A stretch of 6,443 nt of DNA from Myxococcota bacterium (lineage in GTDB: Bacteria > Myxococcota_A > UBA9160 > PR03), in contig JALOQG010000172.1 in assembly GCA_025453505.1 (NCBI GenBank), positions 1 to 6,443 of the forward strand. The letters are read 5' to 3'. This document shows positions 1 to 4,997 of the stretch, piece by piece. Within the stretch, counting starts at the first letter, position 1. Every line of letters starts with the position of its first letter. The notes beneath the pieces are model-generated. The model ran no database searches. It had not been told where the DNA came from and worked only from the letters and a program-made list of their open reading frames with translations. The position numbers were made by a program, and so were the translations under genes.

Positions 1-164
1 GTGACGATCATGCAGCCGATGCCCTCGTCGGCGTCGAACGCGAGCAGCGCGTCGCCGAGCTCGTTCATGAGCGCGTCGTTCAGCGCGTTCAGCGCCTTCG
101 GCCGGTTGAGGGTGACGATGCCGACGCGGCCGCGGGTTTCGGTGAGGATGTTCTCGTAAGCCAT
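1..164 (-). CDS. Enoyl-CoA hydratase/isomerase (crotonase) family, N-terminal 54 codons only
   Basis: The gene starts at the ATG read from 164 to 162 and runs off the left edge, so only 54 of the roughly 255-260 residues usual for the family are present. The start MAYENILTET, followed by GIVTLNRPKALNALND, is the first strand and helix of crotonase-fold enoyl-CoA hydratases. The oxyanion-hole and catalytic glutamate regions lie outside the window. The start is supported by AGGGAG six bases upstream. It is the third minus-strand gene after paaY and the aldolase, 83 bases past the aldolase stop. In this setting it probably acts as the PaaF-type hydratase of phenylacetate breakdown, but the family is broad and a general fatty-acid hydratase cannot be excluded. 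Family assignment is firm; the exact substrate is inferred from context. Confidence 0.9.
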   Translation of the reverse strand, partial: MAYENILTETRGRVGIVTLNRPKALNALNDALMNELGDALLAFDADEGIGCMIV

Positions 165-170
165 GGTGCT

Positions 171-176
171 CTCCCT
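171..176 (-). promoter_or_regulatory. Ribosome binding site of the enoyl-CoA hydratase gene
   Basis: On the minus strand this reads AGGGAG, six bases before the ATG at 164-162. It is one of the best Shine-Dalgarno matches in the window and fixes the start. It also means this gene can be translated independently of the aldolase upstream. Confidence 0.75.
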
Positions 177-221
177 GTCGAGTGGATCTCGCGAATCGCG
201 ATGAGTGGGGTGATCTGTAGA

Positions 222-251
222 GTGAGTGCGCTGCCGGAGCGGGGCACTCAC
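222..251 (-). other. Hairpin across the aldolase stop codon
   Basis: GTGAGTGC at 222-229 is the exact reverse complement of GCACTCAC at 244-251. The loop can form a further three base pairs (GCT 230-232 with AGC 238-240). The structure includes the aldolase stop codon (248-250). No T-run follows in either direction, so it is not a standard intrinsic terminator. It could lower read-through from the aldolase into the hydratase or protect an mRNA end after processing. The pairing is visible; the role is a guess. Confidence 0.4.
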
Positions 252-991
252 GCGAGCATGGCGACGATGCCGCGCCCTGCCTGCCCGAGAAGCTGCGCGT
301 CGATGCCGACCGCGACGAGACTGTAGCCCTGCGCCACGAACGCCCTCGCGCGCTCGGCGCTCGCGACGTAGATGCCGAGCGCGCGGCCGGCGCGCTGGCA
401 TGCGTCGCGCACGGTCGCCAGGGCAGCCAGAACCTCCGGGTGCTCCACGTCGCCGAGCCGGCCCATGCTGCCGGAGAGATCGTAGGGCCCGACGAAGATC
501 GCGTCCACGCCCTCGACCGCCGCGATCGCATCGATCGCCTCGACCGCGGCGACATGCTCGCACTGGACGATCACGGCGGTGCGCTCGTTCGCGGTGTTCA
601 CGTAGTCGGCGAAACCGAATCCGTAGCCCTGCGCCCGCACGATGCCGACGCCGCGCACGCCGAGCGGCGGATACTTCGCGAACTGCACGATCGAGCGTGC
701 CTGGCTCGCGGTGTTCACCATCGGCACGACGATCCCGGCGGCGCCGATGTCGAGCGCCTTCTTGATCGTCGCTTCGTGGCCGTCCGCGACGCGCACGACG
801 CACGGCACGCGCGCCGCGGCGAGCAGCGTCTGCGCGGCGAGCATGTCGAGCGGCGCGTGCTCGGTGTCGACGAACAGCCAGTCGAACCCCGCGCCGGACA
901 GCACCTCCGCGACTTCCGGCGCGGCGAGCGTGACGATTGTGCCGACGAGCTTCTCGCGCGCCCGCAGCCGCTCGGCGAACGAGGCGGTCAT
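248..991 (-). CDS. HpcH/HpaI family class II pyruvate aldolase
   Basis: This 247-residue protein has the full length of the HpcH/HpaI aldolase family (2-keto-3-deoxyglucarate or 4-hydroxy-2-oxo-heptanedioate aldolases). These are metal-dependent TIM-barrel enzymes that reversibly split 2-keto-hydroxy acids into pyruvate and an aldehyde. Visible family residues are the catalytic base His45 in DTEH (42-45), Arg67 in VVRV for binding the keto acid, and metal ligands Glu145 (QCE) and Asp171 (GPYDLS). KYPPLGVRG (106-114) is a signature stretch. The open frame extends upstream to 1273, but that part is out-of-frame paaY sequence; the ATG at 991-989 begins the recognisable domain. This ATG overlaps the paaY stop as ATGA, implying translational coupling. 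The substrate cannot be read from sequence. It is not a known step of the phenylacetate pathway, so its presence here is notable. It is likely cytoplasmic. Confidence 0.9.
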   Translation of the reverse strand: MTASFAERLRAREKLVGTIVTLAAPEVAEVLSGAGFDWLFVDTEHAPLDMLAAQTLLAAARVPCVVRVADGHEATIKKALDIGAAGIVVPMVNTASQARSIVQFAKYPPLGVRGVGIVRAQGYGFGFADYVNTANERTAVIVQCEHVAAVEAIDAIAAVEGVDAIFVGPYDLSGSMGRLGDVEHPEVLAALATVRDACQRAGRALGIYVASAERARAFVAQGYSLVAVGIDAQLLGQAGRGIVAMLA

Positions 992-1608
992 CGCCCGCCG
1001 CCGTGCTTCGCCTTCCAGGCCGAGAGCGGCAGCACCTCGGGCAGCGGCAGCGAAGGCCGGCCGGGCTCCGGTTCGGTGAGGGCCACCGTCTCCCTCATGC
1101 TCGCGAGGCTGCGCACGGCGAGGTTCTGGTAGAGCCGCGTCGCGTCGGCTTTCCACTCGATCTCCTTCGCGGAGAGCTCGCGCACGACTTTCGCGGGAAT
1201 GCCGGCCACCAGCGTTCGCGGCGGCACCTTCATCTCGGCCTTGACGAACGCCATCGCCGCGACGATCGCCCACTCACCGATCTCGGCCTTGTCGTTCACC
1301 ACCGCGTTCATGCCGACCAGCGCGTTGGCGCACACGCGCGCGCCGTGGATGATCGCCGCGTGGCCGACGTGGCCGTTCGTCTCGATCACGGTGTCGGCGT
1401 CCGGAAAGCCGTGGACGATGCAGCAGTCCTGCACGTTCGCGCCGGCTTCGACGCGGATGCGCCCGAAATCGCCGCGCAGCGACGCGCACGGGCCGACGTA
1501 AACCCCGGGGCCGACGATCACGTCGCCGATCAGCACCGCGCTCGGGTGCACGAACGCCTCGGGGTGAACGACGGGCGTGACGCCGTCGATGGAATAAACC
1601 TTGACCAT
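988..1608 (-). CDS. paaY: PaaY, phenylacetate-pathway thioesterase of the hexapeptide/gamma-carbonic-anhydrase family
   Basis: The 206-residue product resembles E. coli PaaY along almost its whole length as I recall it: the start (YSIDGVTPVV), SLRGDFGRI (43-51), the HGFP motif (66-69), ALVGMNAVV (96-104) and the PAK..RELS segment (138-146). The fold is a left-handed beta-helix of hexapeptide repeats ending in a long helix. His66, His83 and His88 match the three zinc ligands of the gamma-carbonic-anhydrase fold. PaaY is described in other bacteria as a thioesterase that removes dead-end or stalled CoA thioesters of the phenylacetate route, preventing CoA trapping. CaiE is the close paralogue, but location beside paaG and a crotonase supports PaaY. 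The gene opens a minus-strand operon (paaY, aldolase, hydratase) and diverges from paaG. The ATG at 1608-1606 has only a weak ribosome binding site. Confidence 0.9.
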   Translation of the reverse strand: MVKVYSIDGVTPVVHPEAFVHPSAVLIGDVIVGPGVYVGPCASLRGDFGRIRVEAGANVQDCCIVHGFPDADTVIETNGHVGHAAIIHGARVCANALVGMNAVVNDKAEIGEWAIVAAMAFVKAEMKVPPRTLVAGIPAKVVRELSAKEIEWKADATRLYQNLAVRSLASMRETVALTEPEPGRPSLPLPEVLPLSAWKAKHGGGR

Positions 1609-1628
1609 GCTCGCACTCGCTAGGGGAA

Positions 1629-1656
1629 GGCCGGCGCCGAGCGGCGCGGGCCGGCC
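1629..1656. other. GC-rich inverted repeat in the divergent spacer
   Basis: GGCCGGC at 1629-1635 pairs exactly with GCCGGCC at 1650-1656, and GCC (1636-1638) can pair with GGC (1643-1645), leaving a small bulge. It lies about 20 bases upstream of the paaY start and would fall in the paaY leader if transcription begins at the candidate -10 box at 1658-1663. No T-run is present, so it is not an obvious terminator. It could be an operator or leader hairpin, but such repeats arise easily in DNA this GC-rich. Confidence 0.3.
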
Positions 1657-1657
1657 A

Positions 1658-1663
1658 ATTCTA
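1658..1663 (-). promoter_or_regulatory. Candidate -10 box for the paaY operon
   Basis: On the minus strand this reads TAGAAT, five of six matches to TATAAT, in the only AT-richer patch of the divergent spacer. It sits 50 bases upstream of the paaY start, a plausible distance. No good -35 hexamer is visible 16-18 bases further upstream, so the promoter would need an activator or is misassigned. It overlaps the eight-base palindrome TTCTAGAA (1659-1666), which could be a binding site. Confidence 0.35.
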
Positions 1664-1700
1664 GAACCTATCGCGCAACCCCGCGTGGCCGCGCGCGGCT

Positions 1701-1731
1701 TTGCGATCAGCGCGGGCGCGTGGTGTATCCT
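1701..1731 (+). promoter_or_regulatory. Candidate weak promoter for paaG
   Basis: TTGCGA (1701-1706) and TATCCT (1726-1731) resemble sigma-70 -35 and -10 boxes, but with a long 19-base spacer. They lie about 60 bases upstream of the paaG start. The match is weak and rests on position as much as on sequence. Confidence 0.25.
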
Positions 1732-1781
1732 GTTCGCCCGATCCGCACGCGCCGCTTCGGCCCGGCGTGCACCGCGATCGC

Positions 1782-1786
1782 AGGAA
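1782..1786 (+). promoter_or_regulatory. Ribosome binding site of paaG
   Basis: AGGAA lies seven bases before the ATG at 1794. It decides that start over an in-frame upstream start at 1701, which would add 31 residues with no similarity to the family. Confidence 0.7.
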
Positions 1787-1793
1787 TCCGACG

Positions 1794-2582
1794 ATGAACG
1801 AAACCCCGATCCTCTACGACTGCGCGGACGGCGTCGCGACCGTCACGCTCAACCGGCCCGATCGCCTCAACAGCTTCACCGAGGAAATGCACCACGCGTT
1901 GCGCGCCGCGATCGATCGCGCCGAAGCGGAGAAGGCGCGCGCGCTGCTCCTCACCGGCGCGGGACGCGGCTTCTGCGCGGGGCAGGATCTCGCCAACCGC
2001 CTCGCGGCGCCGGGCGCCGAGAAGCCCGACCTCGGACGCACCATCGGCGAGTTCTACAACCCGCTCATCCGCAGGCTGCGCGCCCTGCACATGCCCGTGA
2101 TCTGCGCGGTGAACGGCGTGGCCGCCGGCGCGGGCGCGAACGTCGCGCTCTCGTGCGACATCGTGCTCGCGGCGCGCTCGGCGAGTTTCCTCCAGGCGTT
2201 CGCCAAGATCGGACTCGTCCCCGATTCGGGCGGCACCTATTGGCTGCCGCACCTCGTCGGAACCGCTCGCGCGATGGGCCTCGCGCTCCTCGCCGACAAG
2301 CTGTCGGCCGACGATGCGGAGCGTTGGGGCCTGATCTGGAAGGCGGTCGACGACGACAAGCTGATGAGCGAGGCGCGCGCGATCGCGGCGCAGCTCGCGT
2401 CGGGCCCGACCATGGCGCTCGTCGCGATCAAGCGGGCCATCCACGCCGCCGAGAAGAACACGCTCGACGAGCAGCTCGACCACGAGCGCGACGTGCAGCG
2501 CGCGCTCGGCGCGAGCGAGGACTACGCCGAAGGCGTGCGCGCGTTCATGGAGAAACGCAAGGCGCAGTTCAAGGGGCGGTGA
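1794..2582 (+). CDS. paaG: PaaG, 1,2-epoxyphenylacetyl-CoA isomerase (crotonase family)
   Basis: This isomerase converts ring 1,2-epoxyphenylacetyl-CoA into oxepin-CoA in aerobic phenylacetate degradation, and also acts on unsaturated CoA thioesters later in the pathway. The product has 262 residues, the same length as E. coli PaaG, and shares with it LNRPDRLNSF (19-28), the oxyanion-hole stretch GAGRGFCAGQDL (55-66), FYNPLIRRL (87-95), VICAVNGVAAGAGA (102-115) and the LDEQLDHERD.QR segment. The catalytic aspartate of PaaG is present as Asp144 in GLVPDSGGT, where hydratases would carry glutamate, which separates it from PaaF-type enzymes. It diverges from the paaY operon and is followed 11 bases later by a zinc-ribbon gene. 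It is cytoplasmic. Identification is strong from the family-specific motifs. Confidence 0.93.
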   Translation: MNETPILYDCADGVATVTLNRPDRLNSFTEEMHHALRAAIDRAEAEKARALLLTGAGRGFCAGQDLANRLAAPGAEKPDLGRTIGEFYNPLIRRLRALHMPVICAVNGVAAGAGANVALSCDIVLAARSASFLQAFAKIGLVPDSGGTYWLPHLVGTARAMGLALLADKLSADDAERWGLIWKAVDDDKLMSEARAIAAQLASGPTMALVAIKRAIHAAEKNTLDEQLDHERDVQRALGASEDYAEGVRAFMEKRKAQFKGR

Positions 2583-2593
2583 GCGGTCGCACC

Positions 2594-2854
2594 ATGGATC
2601 GCGAGTACGAGATCTACTGCCCGCACTGCAGCTGGCGCCCGGCGGCGGAAGACCGCTGGCAGTGCGCGCCCGGTTGCGGCACGGTCTGGAACACGTTCTG
2701 GACGCGCGGGCTCTGCCCCGGCTGCGCGACGCAGTGGCAGGACACGCAGTGCCTCGCCTGCAAGCGCATCTCGCCGCACCGGAAGTGGTATCACCTGCCC
2801 CGCAAGGCGCGCCGCGCGGCGACGCGCAAGAAGCGCGTGCCGACCGCCGCTTGA
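2594..2854 (+). CDS. Small double zinc-ribbon protein of unknown function
   Basis: I do not recognise a characterised homologue. The 86-residue product has eight cysteines in four pairs: C9/C12, C24/C28, C41/C44 and C53/C56, as CPHC, CAPGC, CPGC and CLAC, enough for two structural zinc sites. A tryptophan-rich stretch (VWNTFWTRG, 31-39) and an SPHRKWYH block (60-67) are the other conserved-looking parts. The tail from about residue 70 is rich in Arg and Lys and could bind nucleic acid. Similar small proteins with a GCGTVWNTF-like core exist as conserved hypotheticals in Proteobacteria and Bacteroidota, from memory. It starts 11 bases after paaG; GGTGAG at 2578-2583, overlapping the paaG stop, is a weak ribosome binding site. 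The start gives an intact first zinc pair; longer in-frame reading upstream is out-of-frame paaG. Co-transcription with paaG is likely, but a role in phenylacetate metabolism is not shown. Confidence 0.8.
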   Translation: MDREYEIYCPHCSWRPAAEDRWQCAPGCGTVWNTFWTRGLCPGCATQWQDTQCLACKRISPHRKWYHLPRKARRAATRKKRVPTAA

Positions 2855-2905
2855 GCGTGCCGGCTGCGAATGCGCGATGACCCCGTCCCGGGAACCTCCA
2901 AGACG

Positions 2906-3886
2906 ATGCTCCTCCGAATCGCCGCGTTCCTCTTCGGGCTGGCCGCCGTGACCGGCGCGCTGGCCGTCGACATCCAGGGCCATCGCGGCGCGCGCGGCCT
3001 CGCCCCCGAGAACACGATTCCCGGATTCGCGCGCGCGCTTGCCGTCGGCGTGAACACGTTCGAGCTCGACGTGGGCGTCACCGGCGACGACGTGGTCGTC
3101 GTGCATCACGACCTGCGCCTCAATCCCGACATCGCGCGCGGCCCGGACGGCCGCTGGCTGCGCCCGCCGACGCCCGCGATCCGCGATCTCACGCTCCGCG
3201 AGCTGCAGCGCTACGACGTCGGGCGCATCCGTCCGGGCAGCGACTACTCCCGGCGGTTCCCGGAACAGCGAAAACTGGACGGCGTGCGCATTCCGACGCT
3301 GGAGAGCGTCTTCGACCTCGCGCGCCACGCGCGCAACGACGCGCTGCGCTTCAACGTCGAGATCAAGGTGTCGCCGGCCGAGCCCGACGCGACCGCGAGC
3401 CCCGAGGAGATGGCGCGCGCCGTGATCAAGGTGGTGCGCGCGAACGGCATGGAAAAGCGCGTGATGATCCAGTCGTTCGACTGGCGCGTCCTGCCGGTGA
3501 TCCACAAGGAAGCGCCCGAGATCGCGACCTCCTGCCTCACCGTGCAGCGCGACTGGCTCGACAACATCGGCGCGGGCCATCCGCAGCCCTCGCCCTGGAC
3601 CGGGGCGATCCAGTTCCGCGACCACGGCTCGGTCCCGAAGATGGTCAAAGCCGCGGGATGCACGGCGTGGTCGCCGGACGCCCGCGAGATCGACGCCGAG
3701 CTGCTGCGCGAAGCGAAGAGCCTCGGCCTGAAGGTGATCGTCTGGACCGTGAACGAGCGCGCCGACATGGAGCGCGCGCTCGATGCGGGCGTCGACGCGA
3801 TCATCACCGACTACCCGGATCGGCTGCGCGAAGCGATGGCGGCGCGGGGCATGGCGCTGCCGGCGCCGTCGCCGGTAAGCCCGTAA
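2906..3886 (+). CDS. Exported glycerophosphodiester phosphodiesterase (GDPD family)
   Basis: This enzyme hydrolyses glycerophosphodiesters from phospholipid turnover to sn-glycerol-3-phosphate and an alcohol. The 326-residue product begins with a signal peptide: Arg4, a hydrophobic core to about residue 18 and a likely cut after ALA (18-20), placing it in the periplasm. The TIM-barrel follows with the family's catalytic and metal-binding elements: GHRG (25-28) with PENT (34-37), ELD (53-55), HHD (67-69), EIK (152-154), QSFD (189-192), WTVN (280-283) and TDYP (301-304). His26 and His68 are the expected catalytic pair and Glu53/Asp55 the metal ligands. It is longer than cytoplasmic UgpQ-type enzymes and closer to periplasmic GlpQ-type ones. 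An in-frame ATG at 2870 would put 12 polar residues before the signal peptide, so 2906 is preferred. It starts 51 bases after the zinc-ribbon gene, perhaps in the same transcript. Confidence 0.92.
   Translation: MLLRIAAFLFGLAAVTGALAVDIQGHRGARGLAPENTIPGFARALAVGVNTFELDVGVTGDDVVVVHHDLRLNPDIARGPDGRWLRPPTPAIRDLTLRELQRYDVGRIRPGSDYSRRFPEQRKLDGVRIPTLESVFDLARHARNDALRFNVEIKVSPAEPDATASPEEMARAVIKVVRANGMEKRVMIQSFDWRVLPVIHKEAPEIATSCLTVQRDWLDNIGAGHPQPSPWTGAIQFRDHGSVPKMVKAAGCTAWSPDAREIDAELLREAKSLGLKVIVWTVNERADMERALDAGVDAIITDYPDRLREAMAARGMALPAPSPVSP
3856..3880 (+). other. Hairpin at the 3' end of the GDPD gene
   Basis: CCGGCG (3860-3865) and CGCCGG (3870-3875) form a perfect stem with a four-base loop. GCT (3856-3858) can add three pairs with AGC (3878-3880) across a small internal loop. 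It ends just before the TAA at 3884-3886. No T-run follows, so it is at best a weak or factor-dependent end of transcription. It may simply reflect GC-rich codons. Confidence 0.25.
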
Positions 3887-3898
3887 GGCAGCCCGCTT

Positions 3899-4089
3899 CA
3901 CCACGGAGGCACGGAGGACGATCTTGGTCCGGGGCCCGGTTGCTTCGAAGATTCGCGCAGTCCGCCATCGCATCTCTCGTGGCGATCGGCCGCTCGCAAC
4001 CGGCGCGTGACGGCTCGAGACGCTTCCTTCGACGCGCGGTGAATCTCCTGCCGAAGTGTTCTCTCCGTGTCCTCTGTGCCTCCGTGGTG
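3899..4089. repeat. Inverted-repeat-bounded element between the GDPD and transporter genes
   Basis: The 21 bases at 3899-3919 and the reverse complement of 4069-4089 agree at 20 positions; the only difference is G against A at position 15 of the repeat. The left arm contains the eight-base unit CACGGAGG twice in tandem (3902-3909 and 3910-3917). The right arm carries about three imperfect copies of the same unit on the minus strand (roughly 4064-4087). The roughly 150 bases between contain no convincing gene but hold a second exact inverted repeat, CCGGTTGC (3936-3943) with GCAACCGG (3996-4003). I remember near-identical sequences as dispersed repeats between genes in many unrelated bacteria, often mis-annotated as protein; this recollection is unverified. 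No clear target-site duplication is seen. It fills most of the 223-base gap between genes. Confidence 0.65.
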
Positions 4090-4109
4090 CTGCCTTTTCC
4101 AGAACCCAG

Positions 4110-4997
4110 ATGCCGCACCGTGACGAAACCCTCGGCCTCGTCTACGGCTTTCTCGGCGTCGCGGCCTTCGCGCTCACCCTGCCCGCGACGCGGGTCGCCG
4201 TCGCCGACCTCGATCCGATCGTCGTCGCACTCGGCCGCTGCGTCGTCGCCGCGATCCCCGCCGCGCTGATGCTGATCGTCGCGCGCGCGCCGCGGCCCGC
4301 GCGAGCCGATCTCCAGCCGCTCGCGCTCGTGATCGCGGGCGTGATCGTCGGCTTCCCGGTACTCACCGCCATCGCGATGCGCCATGTGCCGGCGACGCAC
4401 GGCGCGATCGTGCTCGGCGTGCTGCCGCTGGCGACGGCTCTGGCGGCCGCCATGCGTGGCGGCGAGCGTCCCTCCACGGGCTTCTGGATCGCGGCGCTCG
4501 CCGGCAGCGCGCTGGTGGTCGCCTATGCCCTGTGGCAAGGCGCGGGATCGCTGCACCTCGCCGATCTCGCGCTGCTCGGCGCGGTCGCACTCGGCGCGCT
4601 CGGTTATGCGGAGGGCGGGCGGCTCGCGCGCACCATGGGCGCGTGGCAGGTGATCTGCTGGGCGCTGGTGCTGTCGCTGCCGCTCCTCGTGCCGCCGCTC
4701 GCCTGGTCGATCGCGAAGCACGGCTTGACCGCTTCGCCCGCGGCGTGGACCGGCTTCGCCTACGTCGCGCTCGTGTCGCAGTTCCTCGGCTTCTTCCCCT
4801 GGTACAAGGGGCTCGCGATCGGCGGTGTGGCGCGCGTCGGCCAGTTGCAGCTGCTGCAGCCGTTCCTGACGCTCGTCGCGTCGTGGGCGTTCCTCGGCGA
4901 GCAACTCACGCTGCAGATGCTCGCCTTCGCGGCGGCCGTGGTCGCAACGGTCGCGACCGGGCGGCGCATGCCGGTCGAACGGCCCGCCGCGCGATGA
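4110..4997 (+). CDS. EamA/DMT-superfamily transporter, first of a coupled pair
   Basis: This is an inner-membrane carrier of the drug/metabolite transporter superfamily; such proteins usually export amino acids or other small metabolites. The 295-residue product shows about ten hydrophobic helices (about 8-27, 35-58, 69-87, 95-115, 123-141, 149-168, 179-198, 213-232, 242-263 and 268-284), in two EamA repeats of five. The end of the second repeat, LQLLQPFLTLVASWAFLGE (246-264), is a typical EamA signature. Positive residues in the loop after helix 2 (R59, R62, R65) suggest the N-terminus faces the cytoplasm. The open frame reaches back to a GTG at 4056, but those 18 extra codons translate the right arm of the repeat element, so the ATG at 4110 is preferred although its ribosome binding site is poor. 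Its stop overlaps the next start as ATGA. The substrate is unknown. Confidence 0.88.
   Translation: MPHRDETLGLVYGFLGVAAFALTLPATRVAVADLDPIVVALGRCVVAAIPAALMLIVARAPRPARADLQPLALVIAGVIVGFPVLTAIAMRHVPATHGAIVLGVLPLATALAAAMRGGERPSTGFWIAALAGSALVVAYALWQGAGSLHLADLALLGAVALGALGYAEGGRLARTMGAWQVICWALVLSLPLLVPPLAWSIAKHGLTASPAAWTGFAYVALVSQFLGFFPWYKGLAIGGVARVGQLQLLQPFLTLVASWAFLGEQLTLQMLAFAAAVVATVATGRRMPVERPAAR

Noticed and set aside
226..765. Plus-strand open frame opposite the aldolase
   Set aside because: The translation is almost entirely Arg, Ser, Ala and Pro with no domain, while the aldolase on the other strand has all its catalytic residues.
992..1273. Upstream extension of the aldolase frame
   Set aside because: These codons are paaY read in the wrong frame. 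Family similarity begins at the ATG at 991.
1601..2593. Long plus-strand frame leading into the zinc-ribbon gene
   Set aside because: It is an Arg-rich out-of-frame reading of paaG; only the part from 2594 looks like a real protein.
2870..2905. Upstream ATG for the GDPD gene
   Set aside because: It would place 12 polar residues ahead of a well-formed signal peptide, and no ribosome binding site precedes it.
2522..3973. 483-codon open frame on the minus strand opposite the GDPD gene
   Set aside because: It lies opposite genes with clear family motifs, is dominated by Arg, Ala and His, and has no recognisable domain. Long antisense frames are expected at this GC content.
3899..4089. CRISPR array
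   Set aside because: The repeat units are short octamers and the long copies are inverted, not regularly spaced direct repeats; there are no spacers or cas genes.
4056..4109. Cysteine-rich leader peptide of the transporter
   Set aside because: The cysteines come from translating the dispersed repeat, and nothing suggests selection on the peptide.
3804..4904. 366-codon minus-strand open frame opposite the first transporter
   Set aside because: It is Arg/Glu/His-rich low-complexity translation of the complementary strand, and it crosses the non-coding repeat element.
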